Below, piece by piece: positions 1-8,588 of a DNA stretch of 30,033 nt; within the stretch, counting starts at the first letter, position 1, and each line of letters begins with the position of its first letter. The position numbers and the translations under genes were made by a program. The notes beneath the pieces are model-generated. The model had not been told where the DNA came from. It worked only from the letters and a program-made list of their open reading frames with translations, and ran no database searches. The stretch covers positions 1-30,033 of the forward strand of contig JBFGCM010000041.1 of the NCBI GenBank assembly GCA_041581135.1, read 5' to 3'. This stretch comes from JBFGCM01 sp041581135 (GTDB taxonomy: Bacteria; Actinomycetota; Acidimicrobiia; Spongiisociales; UBA5794).

Positions 1-344
1 CGACAGGAGCTGCCCACAACGACCTCGCTCGCTTCGGCATGGAAGTGTTCCGCGCCTCGCCGCGTCAGGCTGACCTCATGATCGTCGCCGGCAGGGTTTC
101 TCAGAAGATGGCTCCGGTGCTCCGACAAGTGTACGACCAGATGGCGGATCCCAAGTGGGTCATCTCGATGGGAGCGTGCGCCTCCAGCGGCGGCATGTTC
201 AACAACTACGCCCTCGTGCAGGGTGTCGACCAGGTGGTGCCCGTCGACATCTATGTGCCTGGGTGCCCACCGGGTCCACAGTCGCTGATGCATGGGATCC
301 TGACGCTGCAAGACAAGATCATGGCCGGGGAGCTGGTGAAGTGA
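1..344 (+). CDS. nuoB: NADH-quinone oxidoreductase subunit B, operon 1 (5' partial)
   Basis: C-terminal part of NuoB, the hydrophilic subunit that carries the terminal cluster N2, which passes electrons to quinone. The reading frame is open from base 3 and the gene starts upstream of the window. Seen: the ARFG...FRASPRQADLM segment, the GACASSGG motif and the VPGCPPGP motif, which supply the last two N2 cysteines; the tandem Cys-Cys pair must lie upstream. The sequence is of the Thermus/actinobacterial type found in 14-subunit complexes (YDQMADPKWVISMGACASS). The Arg of the RASPRQ motif, near the quinone headgroup site, is present, unlike in the second nuoB of this window. The stop overlaps the GTG start of nuoC (GTGA). 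nuoA is presumably just upstream. Confidence 0.97.
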   Translation, partial: TGAAHNDLARFGMEVFRASPRQADLMIVAGRVSQKMAPVLRQVYDQMADPKWVISMGACASSGGMFNNYALVQGVDQVVPVDIYVPGCPPGPQSLMHGILTLQDKIMAGELVK

Positions 345-988
345 CCGACCGGGAGAAGCTCGAGCGAGAGGGCGCCGTCGTCGGCGACGAGCCGGTCGAC
401 GACACCGAGGCGGCCGAAGAGCACGTCGACGAGGTCACCGAACACGTCGAGGAGCCCGAGGCGGAGGCGACGCTGGACGATGGCGAGGCGATCTCGGAGG
501 TGCCGGTAGACCTGCCCGACCACCCGGTCCTTTCCGAGCTGGCCACGGCGTTCCCTGCGGCGAGGTTCTCGCAGCGTCTCGGCCAGGACGTCGTCGACGT
601 GTCGGCCGACGACCTGGTGGCCTTCATGGCGGCGTGCAAGGAGGCGGGCTACACGATGTTCAGCGATCTGGCCGCCGTTGACTACCTGCGCCGGGTGCCT
701 CGCTTCGAGGTGGTGACCACGGTGCTGTCACTCGATCCTCCCCACCGGCTGCGGGTGCACGTGGGCGCCGACGGTCCCGAGCCGACGGTGCCGTCGATCA
801 CCGCGGTGTACGCCGGTGCCAACTTCTTCGAGCGTGAGGCCTATGACCTGTTCGGCATCGGCTTCGACGATCACCCCGACCTGACCCGCATCCTCCTGCC
901 CGACGACTGGGAGGGGCACCCGCTGCGAAAGGACTATCCCGTCGGCTCGGTGCCCGTGCAGTTCAAGGGCGCCCACAAGGCACGCTGA
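341..988 (+). CDS. nuoC: NADH-quinone oxidoreductase subunit C, operon 1
   Basis: NuoC (30-kDa subunit family), 215 aa, a structural subunit of the peripheral arm that packs against NuoD and NuoB. The family signature is clear near the C-terminus: EREAYDLFGIGFDDHPDL followed by DDWEGHPLRKDYP. The GTG start at 341 is chosen because it overlaps the nuoB stop by 4 bp; the same frame stays open further upstream inside nuoB, but that part reads as non-native Arg-rich sequence. The first roughly 60 residues are a strongly acidic Glu/Asp-rich tail (EEHVDEVTEHVEEPEAEA) that is not part of the core fold and is probably disordered. The stop overlaps the ATG of nuoD (ATGA). Confidence 0.96.
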   Translation: MTDREKLEREGAVVGDEPVDDTEAAEEHVDEVTEHVEEPEAEATLDDGEAISEVPVDLPDHPVLSELATAFPAARFSQRLGQDVVDVSADDLVAFMAACKEAGYTMFSDLAAVDYLRRVPRFEVVTTVLSLDPPHRLRVHVGADGPEPTVPSITAVYAGANFFEREAYDLFGIGFDDHPDLTRILLPDDWEGHPLRKDYPVGSVPVQFKGAHKAR

Positions 989-2424
989 TGAGTGACACCC
1001 CCAACCTCGTCACCGGCGACACCGAAACGCCCACCATCGAAGCCCCGGCAACGGTCGTGCCCGGCGGCTCCGAGGGCGCCGAGACCCGCCGTCGTCTCCA
1101 CGACATCTGGGTATCCGGCACCGAAGAGCCCGACTGGGTGAAGGGCGCCACCGACGAAGGCTCCCAAGAGCTGCTGCCGGAGTCGGAGGAGCCGGCGTTC
1201 GGCATCCAGCGCGGCACCACCGTCACCGACGACTACGAGCTGGAAGACGACATCGCCGACGAGGAGCGGCAGGTCCTCAACATGGGCCCGCAGCATCCGT
1301 CCACCCATGGCGTCCTGCGACTCCAGCTCGAGTTGGAGGGTGAGACGATCCGACGGGTGAAGCCCATCATCGGGTACCTACACACCGGCATGGAGAAGAC
1401 GGCCGAGACCCTTAACTACATGCAGGGTCCCACGAATGTCACGCGAATGGACTACCTGTCTCCCTTCCACAACGAGCTGTGTTACTCGCTTGCGGTGGAG
1501 AAACTGCTCGGCATCGAGGTGCCGCCGCGCGCCGATGCCATCCGGGTGTTGATGACCGAGCTGAATCGGGTGGCGAGCCACCTGTTGTGGCTGGCCACCC
1601 AGGGCATGGACATCGGTGCCATCTCGATGATGATCTACGGCTGGCGCGAACGCGAGCTGTTCCTGCAGTTCTTCGAGAAGACCACGGGTCTTCGGATGAA
1701 CCACAACTACATCCGGCCGGGAGGCGTCGCCGCCGATCTGCCGGATGGCTGGGAGGAGGACGTCGAGGAGCTGCTCACCGCCACACCCGTAGGGGTCGCC
1801 GAGTACGAGGAGATCCTCAACGAGAACCCCATCTTCCTGGATCGCACGATGGGTGTCGGGGTGATCACGCCCCACGAGTGCATGGCATATGGGGTCACCG
1901 GGCCGATCCTGCGAGCCTCGGGCGTGGCCTGGGACATACGCAAGGCCTTCCCGTACTCGGGTATCGAGCAGTACGAGTTCGACGTGCCCACCGGGGTGCA
2001 TGGCGACGTCCACGCCCGCTATGAGGTCCGGGTCGCCGAGATCCGAGAATCGCTCAAGATCGTGCGCCAGGTGCTGGAGACGATCCCGGCCGGGGACTAC
2101 CGCACCGAGGACCGCAAGGTCACACCGCCGCCCCGGGCCCGCATCGACGAGTCCATGGAAGCACTCATCCACCACTTCAAGATCTTCACCGAGGGCTTCA
2201 AGGTCCCGGCGGGAGATGTGTACCAGGCCGTTGAGTCCGCCCGTGGTGAGTTGGGCATGTACCTCGTCTCCGACGGCGGCGCCCGACCGTGGCGCCTGCA
2301 CGTACGAGGGCCTTCGTTCGCCAACGTCCAGGCGCTACCGCCGATGATGACCGATTCGCTCGTCGCCGACATCGTGGCCACCTTGGCATCGGTCGACCCG
2401 GTGATGGGGGACGTGGATCGATGA
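988..2424 (+). CDS. nuoD: NADH-quinone oxidoreductase subunit D, operon 1
   Basis: NuoD (49-kDa subunit), 478 aa, forms the quinone-binding pocket with NuoB and NuoH. The conserved core begins near residue 95 (NMGPQHPSTHGVLRL). His107 matches the quinone-contacting His (Thermus His38) and Tyr156, in TRMDYLSPF, matches the second quinone ligand (Thermus Tyr87). The sequence GYLHTGMEKT has Thr133 where mammalian NDUFS2 has the dimethylated Arg85. An acidic, low-complexity N-terminal extension of about 90 residues precedes the core; I keep the 988 start because it gives a 4-bp overlap with nuoC. The C-terminus ends in MGDVDR, typical for the family. The stop overlaps the nuoE start. Confidence 0.97.
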   Translation: MSDTPNLVTGDTETPTIEAPATVVPGGSEGAETRRRLHDIWVSGTEEPDWVKGATDEGSQELLPESEEPAFGIQRGTTVTDDYELEDDIADEERQVLNMGPQHPSTHGVLRLQLELEGETIRRVKPIIGYLHTGMEKTAETLNYMQGPTNVTRMDYLSPFHNELCYSLAVEKLLGIEVPPRADAIRVLMTELNRVASHLLWLATQGMDIGAISMMIYGWRERELFLQFFEKTTGLRMNHNYIRPGGVAADLPDGWEEDVEELLTATPVGVAEYEEILNENPIFLDRTMGVGVITPHECMAYGVTGPILRASGVAWDIRKAFPYSGIEQYEFDVPTGVHGDVHARYEVRVAEIRESLKIVRQVLETIPAGDYRTEDRKVTPPPRARIDESMEALIHHFKIFTEGFKVPAGDVYQAVESARGELGMYLVSDGGARPWRLHVRGPSFANVQALPPMMTDSLVADIVATLASVDPVMGDVDR

Positions 2425-3038
2425 ACAACTGGAGTGAGCCAAACCAGAGGCGTGCTGCCGCGCTCGTGGCGGCGTACCCGGACAAGCGGTCGGCGGTGAT
2501 GCCGCTGCTGTACCTGGCGTCACTCGAATACGGGCACTGCTCGTCCGAGGCGATGCGCGACGTGTCCGAGCTCACCGGCATGACGGCGGCCCAAGTGCAG
2601 TCGGTCGCCAGCTTCTACACGATGTACAAGCGGGAGGGCGTGGGCACCTACCTGATATCGGTGTGCACGTCGATATCCTGCATGCTGCTCGGCGGCGACG
2701 ATGTGCTCGCCGCCGTGGCGGACGCCACCGACACGCCCCCGGGAGAGACTTCGGTCGACGGCATGTTCTCGGTGGAGCACGTCGAGTGCATCGGCGCGTG
2801 CGGCGGGGCGCCGGCCGTGCAGGTCAACTACGAGCTCATCGAAGGCGTCGAGCCGGACAAGGCGACGGGACTGTGCCAGTGGCTGCGTGACGGCAGGCCT
2901 GACGTCGTGCTGTCGGACGAGATGCAGCAGCTGTTCGGCGGGCAGCGTTCCTTCGAGTGGGGGCCACCGGAACGCAGCGGCGCCGTGGCCCCGGTACCGG
3001 CCTTCGAGCCATACGGCTCGGCAAAGGACGGCCGATGA
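2421..3038 (+). CDS. nuoE: NADH-quinone oxidoreductase subunit E
   Basis: NuoE (24-kDa subunit), 205 aa, a thioredoxin-fold [2Fe-2S] protein carrying cluster N1a beside the FMN of NuoF. All four ligands are visible: Cys82 and Cys87 (CTSISC, C-x4-C) and Cys123 and Cys127 (CIGAC, C-x3-C). The N-terminal helical domain is typical (SEPNQRRAAAL, LTGMTAAQVQSVASFYTMY). The ATG at 2421 overlaps the nuoD stop; the frame extends upstream but only as a shadow of nuoD. The last 50 or so residues after the cluster domain are a Pro/Gly-containing tail. This gene has no counterpart in the second operon. Confidence 0.97.
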   Translation: MNNWSEPNQRRAAALVAAYPDKRSAVMPLLYLASLEYGHCSSEAMRDVSELTGMTAAQVQSVASFYTMYKREGVGTYLISVCTSISCMLLGGDDVLAAVADATDTPPGETSVDGMFSVEHVECIGACGGAPAVQVNYELIEGVEPDKATGLCQWLRDGRPDVVLSDEMQQLFGGQRSFEWGPPERSGAVAPVPAFEPYGSAKDGR

Positions 3039-4327
3039 GCGACACCTTGATCCTCACCGGGCGCATGGAGGCCCACACCTCCGACAGCCACACGCTGAAG
3101 CGTTACGAGGCCACCGGAGGCTACGAGGCACTCCGCAAGGCCCTGGCCGAGATGACCCCGGAACAGGTGCAGGAAGAACTGACGCTGTCGGAGATTCGGG
3201 GCCGGGGCGGGGCGTTCTTCCCGTGCGGCATGAAGTGGGGCTTCCTCGCTCCGAGCGAGACCCGGTACCTGGTGATCAATGGGGACGAGTCCGAGCCGGG
3301 AACCTTCAAAGATCGCCAGCTCTTGGAACGGGATCCGCACCAGCTCATCGAGGGCATCGTCATCAGCTGCTACGCCCTCGGCGTGAACCAAGCCTTCGTC
3401 TACATCCGCGGCGAGTACCCCCGTCCCGCTCGCCGCGTCCAAGCGGCCATCGAGGAGGCGCGAGCGGCCGGCTACGTGGGCGAGAACATCCTCGGCAGCG
3501 GACTCGACGTCGATGTCATGGTGCACCTCGGCGGCGGCGCATACATCTGCGGCGAAGAGACGGCGCTGTTGAACAGCTTGGAGGGCAAGCGCGGTGAGCC
3601 GCGCATCAAGCCGCCCTTCCCGGCTGTCGAAGGCCTCTATGCCAAGCCGACGATCGTCAACAACGTCGAAACGATCTCCAACGTGCCGTGGATCATCACC
3701 AACGGCGGTGTGGCCTACGCCGCCATCGGGCCCGAGGGGTCGCGCGGCTCCCGCATGTTCTCCTTGTCGGGCCACATCAACAACCCCGGCAACGTCGAGA
3801 TTGTCATGGGCATGACATGGCGGGAGCTCCTCTACGACATCGGCGGGGGGATTCCCAACGGCCGAGAGCTCAAGATGTGGATCCCCGGCGGGGCGTCCGC
3901 ACCGTGGTTCACCCAGAAGCACCTGGACACGCTCGTCACCCACGACGACGTCACCGCAGAGGGCTCCATGCTCGGCTCTGGTGCCATCGTCGTGATGGAC
4001 GACACCACCTGCGTGGTGAAGGCGGCGCACCGTGTCGTGAAGTTCTTCGCGCACGAGTCCTGTGGCCAATGCACCCCGTGCCGGGAGGGCACCAGCTGGC
4101 TGGAGCGGATGCTGTGGCGTATCGAGAATGGCGCCGGGCGTCAGATCGACCTCGATCTGCTGCTCGACGTCTCGGACAACATCTCGCCAGGCTTGCAGTG
4201 GCCACCTGCCATGACCACCATCTGCCCGCTCGGGCCGTCTGCGGTGTCGCCGATCACGTCGATCATGGGGTACTTCCGCGACGAGGTCGCCCAGCACGTG
4301 GACGAGGGAGGCTGCCCTCTTGGCTGA
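3035..4327 (+). CDS. nuoF: NADH-quinone oxidoreductase subunit F (FMN/NADH binding)
   Basis: NuoF (51-kDa subunit), 430 aa, oxidises NADH through FMN and holds [4Fe-4S] cluster N3. Seen: the FMN-binding Gly-rich loop IRGRGGAFFPCGMKW (residues 54-68), VINGDESEPGTFKDR, the nucleotide-binding GGGAYICGEETALLNSLEG, and the N3 ligands Cys343, Cys346, Cys349 (ESCGQCTPCREGT) with Cys397 (TTICPLG). The loop departs from the usual GRGGAGFPTG: Phe61 replaces Gly and Cys64 replaces Thr. Start ATG 3035 overlaps the nuoE stop. It is the entry point for electrons in the operon 1 complex and has no counterpart in operon 2. Confidence 0.98.
   Translation: MSDTLILTGRMEAHTSDSHTLKRYEATGGYEALRKALAEMTPEQVQEELTLSEIRGRGGAFFPCGMKWGFLAPSETRYLVINGDESEPGTFKDRQLLERDPHQLIEGIVISCYALGVNQAFVYIRGEYPRPARRVQAAIEEARAAGYVGENILGSGLDVDVMVHLGGGAYICGEETALLNSLEGKRGEPRIKPPFPAVEGLYAKPTIVNNVETISNVPWIITNGGVAYAAIGPEGSRGSRMFSLSGHINNPGNVEIVMGMTWRELLYDIGGGIPNGRELKMWIPGGASAPWFTQKHLDTLVTHDDVTAEGSMLGSGAIVVMDDTTCVVKAAHRVVKFFAHESCGQCTPCREGTSWLERMLWRIENGAGRQIDLDLLLDVSDNISPGLQWPPAMTTICPLGPSAVSPITSIMGYFRDEVAQHVDEGGCPLG
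4304..4311 (+). promoter_or_regulatory. Ribosome binding site fixing the TTG start of nuoG
   Basis: GAGGGAGG lies 8 bp before the TTG at 4320. No ATG or GTG fits the conserved NuoG N-terminus, so this Shine-Dalgarno sequence supports TTG as the start. It sits inside the nuoF coding region, in line with translational coupling. Confidence 0.75.
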
Positions 4328-6758
4328 TGAGACGCGACCCGAGAAGGTGACCATCACCGTCGACGGCCAGGAGATGGTCGTCGGAAACGGCGCATTGCTC
4401 ATCCAGGCGGCCCAGGACAACGGCAACTACATCCCGCGCTTCTGCTGGCACGCTCGCATGAACCCCGTCGGCATGTGCCGGATGTGTCTCGTCGAGGTCG
4501 AGACCCCGCGTGGTCCGCGGCTGGTCACTGCATGCACCACGCCGGTCAACGACGGCATGGAGGTCGACACCCAGTCCGACGTGGTGAAGAAGGCGCAGGA
4601 AGGTGTGCTCGAGTTCCTGCTCATCAATCATCCGCTGGACTGCCCGGTTTGCGACCGTGGCGGCGAGTGTCCGCTCCAGGATCAGACCATGTCCTACGGG
4701 CCGGGGGAGAGCCGGTTCGTCGAGGAGAAGCGCCACTTCGAGAAGCCCATCGAGATCTCCGACCTCGTGCTTCTGGACCGGGAGCGGTGCATCCTGTGTG
4801 CCCGCTGTACCCGCTTCTCGGACGAGATCTCCGGAGATCCCCTCATCGAGTTCAAGGATCGGGGCAACTACACGCAGGTGCTCACCTTCCCCGACGAGCC
4901 CTTCGCGTCCTACTTCTCCGGTAACACGGTGCAGATCTGCCCGGTCGGTGCGCTCACCGCCAAGCCGTATCGGTTCCGGGCCCGACCGTGGGATCTGGAG
5001 GCGGTCGAGTCGACGTGCACCCATTGCTCGGTGGGATGCCGCATCTCGGTGCAGGCCAGCCAGAACCAGGTGCTGCGATTCCTCGGCGTCGACAACGATG
5101 CCACCAACCACGGTTGGCTCTGCGACAAGGGCCGCTTCGGTTTCGAGTACATCAATTCTCCCGATCGCCTCGGAACCCCGCTCATCAAGGGTGAGGACGG
5201 CGAGTTCCGCGAAGCGAGCTGGGGCGAGGCGCTCGATGTGGTCGCCGATCACCTCGGTTCGATCCTCGGCCCCGAGGTCGCCGGTCTCGGCGGGGCGCGC
5301 GGTACCAACGAAGAGGCGTTCGCCTTCGGCAAGTTCATGCGGACCATCGTGGTGACGCCTCACCTCGACGCTCAGCTCGGCGACGGGCTGGACCCGCAGT
5401 TCCTGGTGGCCGCCACGCCGCGCAGCGCCATCCCGGATCTCGAATCGGCCGCCACCATCCTCGTGTGGGGACCGGATCTCAAGGAAGAGCTGCCGGTGCT
5501 GTACCTCCGGGTGCGGCGTGCTGCCACCGAGCTGGGGGCCAACCTGGTGGTGGTTCACCCCCGCCGGACCGGCCTCGACGACGTCGCCACCCACAAGCTC
5601 ACCTATCGCCCTGGCGAGGGAGCCGCCATGCTGGCCGCCATCGCCGGTGGCGAGCATCCGGAGGTCACCGAGGTCCTGAATGAGGGCCCGGTGGTGGCGC
5701 TGATCGGCCGACCCGGGCTCACCGAGGATGCTCGTCTCGCCGAATCCGTGGCTGCGTTCGCTCGCGATCTGCCGGAGGCCGGCCTCTTGCCGCTGGCACG
5801 CCGCTCGAACGTGTACGGCGCATTGGACATGGGTCTGGCACCCAACCTGTTGCCGGGCCGCGTCGCCGCCACCGCCGATGCGGGGCGTGCTGCGCTCGAG
5901 GACGCGTGGGGGCCGCTGCCCGAGGCGCCGGGGCGCGACGCCGCCGGGATCATGACCGGTCTCGCCGAGGGAGAGCTGAAGGGCCTCGTGTTGCTCGGCT
6001 CCGACCCGGTACGGGACTTCGTGGACCCGGCCCTCGCCCGCAAGGCTCTCGAAGCAGCCGAGTTCGTCGTCGCATTCGATCTGTTCCTCTCCGACTCGGC
6101 GCGCATGGCTGACGTGGTGCTGCCGGTGGAGGGATTCGCAGAATCGGAAGGCACGGTGACCAATCTCGAGGGTCGGGTGCAGAAGGTGAACCGGCTGATC
6201 CCGGGACCGGGACAGTCACGCCCGACCTGGTCGATCCTCGACGACCTCGCCGCCCGCATGGGCGGTGACCTCGGGGCGGCGTCCGCCGAGGACGTCAGCA
6301 GAGAGATCGCGGATCTGGCACCCGCTTACGCCGGGATCACGTGGGAGGCGCTGGACTGGGGAGTGGGACGCGAGGGCCTGGTCGCCCCGTTGCCGGAAGC
6401 CGAGCAACCACTCGAGTTCGTGCCGGTGGACGCCGGCGGCAACGGCGAGGCTCCGAAGAACTTCGCCCTCCACCTGGCGCGTGTGCTCTACGACGACGGC
6501 GTCCTGTCTCGGGTGGCTCCGTCGCTGGCACCGCTGGCACCGGAGGCGGCGGTTCATCTCCATCCGGACGATCTCGGGCGCCTGGGCGCCGCCGTCGGCG
6601 ACATCGTTCGGGTATCTGCGGGCAACCGCGGTGCGGTCGAGCTGCCTGCGGTCGCCGATGCCTCGCTCGCCACGGGCACCGTGTATGTACCCGCCAACCT
6701 CGCCGCCACGGCAAGCCTCGGGGCAGTCCTGGCTGTCACCGTCGGGAAGCCGTCATGA
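4320..6758 (+). CDS. nuoG: NADH-quinone oxidoreductase subunit G
   Basis: NuoG (75-kDa subunit), 812 aa, the iron-sulfur wire between NuoF and NuoI. The N-terminal ferredoxin domain binds N1b (Cys42, Cys53, Cys56, Cys72). Next comes the His-Cys3 site for N5 (His104, Cys108, Cys111, Cys117) and N4 (Cys157, Cys160, Cys163, Cys207). A fourth site at Cys233, Cys236, Cys240 and Cys268 (CTHCSVGC ... WLCDKGR) matches cluster N7, which occurs in only part of the bacterial family. The rest is a molybdopterin-oxidoreductase-like domain that is not expected to hold the cofactor in complex I. Start is TTG with a good ribosome binding site; it overlaps the nuoF stop by 8 bp. Length is normal for the Thermus/actinobacterial type. 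Confidence 0.97.
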   Translation: MADETRPEKVTITVDGQEMVVGNGALLIQAAQDNGNYIPRFCWHARMNPVGMCRMCLVEVETPRGPRLVTACTTPVNDGMEVDTQSDVVKKAQEGVLEFLLINHPLDCPVCDRGGECPLQDQTMSYGPGESRFVEEKRHFEKPIEISDLVLLDRERCILCARCTRFSDEISGDPLIEFKDRGNYTQVLTFPDEPFASYFSGNTVQICPVGALTAKPYRFRARPWDLEAVESTCTHCSVGCRISVQASQNQVLRFLGVDNDATNHGWLCDKGRFGFEYINSPDRLGTPLIKGEDGEFREASWGEALDVVADHLGSILGPEVAGLGGARGTNEEAFAFGKFMRTIVVTPHLDAQLGDGLDPQFLVAATPRSAIPDLESAATILVWGPDLKEELPVLYLRVRRAATELGANLVVVHPRRTGLDDVATHKLTYRPGEGAAMLAAIAGGEHPEVTEVLNEGPVVALIGRPGLTEDARLAESVAAFARDLPEAGLLPLARRSNVYGALDMGLAPNLLPGRVAATADAGRAALEDAWGPLPEAPGRDAAGIMTGLAEGELKGLVLLGSDPVRDFVDPALARKALEAAEFVVAFDLFLSDSARMADVVLPVEGFAESEGTVTNLEGRVQKVNRLIPGPGQSRPTWSILDDLAARMGGDLGAASAEDVSREIADLAPAYAGITWEALDWGVGREGLVAPLPEAEQPLEFVPVDAGGNGEAPKNFALHLARVLYDDGVLSRVAPSLAPLAPEAAVHLHPDDLGRLGAAVGDIVRVSAGNRGAVELPAVADASLATGTVYVPANLAATASLGAVLAVTVGKPS

Positions 6759-7855
6759 GCGGTTGGGAGGTGTTCCTCGAGGCGGCCATCAAAGTGGTGG
6801 TGGCGTTCGCCCTGCTGCTCGGAACCACCCTTCTCCTCGTCTGGTTCGAGCGCAAGGTGGTGGCCGACATGCAGAATCGCGTCGGCCCCGACCGGGCCGG
6901 ACCGTGGGGCATCCTTCAGACTCTGGCGGACGGTCTCAAGCTCTTCTTCAAGGAGTCGATCACGCCCCGCAAGGTCGAGTTCGGAATCTATCTCGCCGCG
7001 CCGGTCGCCTCGCTGCTCCCTGCGCTGCTCATCTTCCTGGTCATCCCCATCGGACGCCCCTTCTTCATCGGCGACCGCCAGATCGACCTCGTCGGCATGG
7101 ATCTCAACGTTGGCCTGCTCTACATCCTGGCGATGTCGTCGTTGGCCGTGTACGCCATCGTGCTCGCCGGTTGGGCCTCCGGCTCCAAGTATCCGTTGCT
7201 CGGCGCCGTGCGGGCCACGGCACAGATGATCTCCTACGAAGCGGCCATGGGGTTGGCGCTGGTGCCGGTGGTCATCTACGCGCAGACCGCATCGGTCACC
7301 GGCATCGTCGATGCGCAGGCGGGCGAGTGGCTCACCATCATCCCCCGCTGGAATTTCGTGCTCATCCCGTCACTGCTCATCTTCTTCATCGCCGGCGTCG
7401 CCGAGACCAACCGAGCGCCCTTCGATCTGGTCGAGGCGGAGTCGGAGATCGTCGGCGGGTACCACACCGAGTACAGCGGCCTGCGCTTCGCTCTGTTCTT
7501 CCTCGCCGAGTACATCAACATGTTCAACATCTCGGCCATCACGGTGACGCTCTTCTTCGGCGGATGGCACAGCATCTTTCCTTCCGACATGTCGCTGTGG
7601 AGCCTGCCGGCCGGCCTCGAGACGCTGGCGTCGTGGGTGCTGCCGATCTTCTGGTTCGGCATCAAGACCGTGGCCTTCCTCTTTCTCTTCGTGTGGATCC
7701 GGGCGTCGCTGCCCCGCATGCGCTACGACCAGCTGATGACCTTTGGGTGGAAACGGCTCATCCCGCTGTCGCTGGCGTGGCTCATGTTGATGACGGTTGG
7801 TGTCGGCGTGGCCCGATTCGGGCTGCCATTCGGATGGGAGCTGCCGTGGGCATGA
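6755..7855 (+). CDS. nuoH: NADH-quinone oxidoreductase subunit H, operon 1
   Basis: NuoH (ND1 family), 366 aa, about eight membrane helices; it forms the membrane side of the quinone tunnel and the E-channel that links quinone chemistry to proton pumping. Both family signatures are present: FERKVVADMQNRVGPDRAGP (residues 31-50) and the acidic loop NRAPFDLVEAESEIVGGYHT, with Asp224, Glu227, Glu229 and Glu231 all conserved. The ATG at 6755 overlaps the nuoG stop by 4 bp; the same frame is open upstream but only as a shadow of nuoG. A 25-bp gap, unusual in this operon, separates it from nuoI. Confidence 0.97.
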   Translation: MSGWEVFLEAAIKVVVAFALLLGTTLLLVWFERKVVADMQNRVGPDRAGPWGILQTLADGLKLFFKESITPRKVEFGIYLAAPVASLLPALLIFLVIPIGRPFFIGDRQIDLVGMDLNVGLLYILAMSSLAVYAIVLAGWASGSKYPLLGAVRATAQMISYEAAMGLALVPVVIYAQTASVTGIVDAQAGEWLTIIPRWNFVLIPSLLIFFIAGVAETNRAPFDLVEAESEIVGGYHTEYSGLRFALFFLAEYINMFNISAITVTLFFGGWHSIFPSDMSLWSLPAGLETLASWVLPIFWFGIKTVAFLFLFVWIRASLPRMRYDQLMTFGWKRLIPLSLAWLMLMTVGVGVARFGLPFGWELPWA

Positions 7856-7880
7856 GCGCGATCGCAGGGGAGGCGTAGGT

Positions 7881-8588
7881 ATGGGTTGGTTCTCCGAACT
7901 CCTGGGCCCAATGAGTGGATTCGCGGTGACCCTCCGGCAGATGTTCAAGCCGCGAGTCACGACGTCGTACCCGCACCAGAAACGGGAGAAGCCGCAACGC
8001 TTCCACGGCCGACATGTGTTGAATCGCTACCCCGACGGCATGGAGAAGTGCATCGGCTGCGAGCTGTGTGCGGGTGTGTGCCCGGCGCGCTGCATCTATG
8101 TCCGTGGTGCCGACAACCCGCCAGAGGCTCCGGTGAGTCCGGGTGAACGCTTCGGCTTCGTCTACGAGATCAACATGCTGCGCTGCATCTTCTGCGGTCT
8201 GTGTGTGGAGGCGTGCCCGACCGAGGCCATCACCATGACGAGCCTGTTCGAGATGTCGGTGGAGGATCGCCAAGACGCGATCTACACCAAGGACGAGCTC
8301 CTGGTGGGCGTCGATGGGACCCCCAACCATCCTCAGCCCGAGGGACCGCTCATCGATCTGGCCGAGTTGAAGCTCGCCGACGGGTGGATGCGGGCCACGT
8401 CGCCCTCCGGCCGCGCCGCCTACGAGGGGACTCCGGCGTGGACTCCATCTGCGGGTGTCGGGCTCCGCCCCGCCGAGCGAGGGCAGCGGGGCATGACTCC
8501 GGCCGAGGTCGAGCCGCCGGACGTGACGGGCGCCGAGAGCTCCTTCGAGGCGGCGGCGGATGCCAAGACCGCGGAGCCCGACGCATGA
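7881..8588 (+). CDS. nuoI: NADH-quinone oxidoreductase subunit I, operon 1
   Basis: NuoI (TYKY family), 235 aa, a double [4Fe-4S] ferredoxin that carries N6a and N6b and hands electrons to N2. Ligand sets: Cys57, Cys60, Cys63, Cys67 (CIGCELCAGVCP) and Cys102, Cys105, Cys108, Cys112 (CIFCGLCVEACP). The ATG at 7881 is preceded by AGGGGAGG at 7866-7873, a strong ribosome binding site 7 bp away. The protein is longer than the usual 150-180 aa because of an Ala/Glu/Pro-rich C-terminal tail of roughly 70 residues with no motif that I recognise. The stop overlaps the nuoJ start. Confidence 0.97.
   Translation: MGWFSELLGPMSGFAVTLRQMFKPRVTTSYPHQKREKPQRFHGRHVLNRYPDGMEKCIGCELCAGVCPARCIYVRGADNPPEAPVSPGERFGFVYEINMLRCIFCGLCVEACPTEAITMTSLFEMSVEDRQDAIYTKDELLVGVDGTPNHPQPEGPLIDLAELKLADGWMRATSPSGRAAYEGTPAWTPSAGVGLRPAERGQRGMTPAEVEPPDVTGAESSFEAAADAKTAEPDA

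Noticed and set aside
155..340. Longer nuoC starting inside nuoB
   Set aside because: The upstream part of the frame is an Arg-rich shadow of nuoB. The GTG at 341 gives the normal 4-bp overlap.
7852..7878. Eight-codon ORF between nuoH and nuoI
   Set aside because: It overlaps the nuoH stop (ATGA) and encodes MSAIAGEA, but it is too short to support. It may be only the nuoI leader; its AGGGGAGG is the nuoI ribosome binding site.
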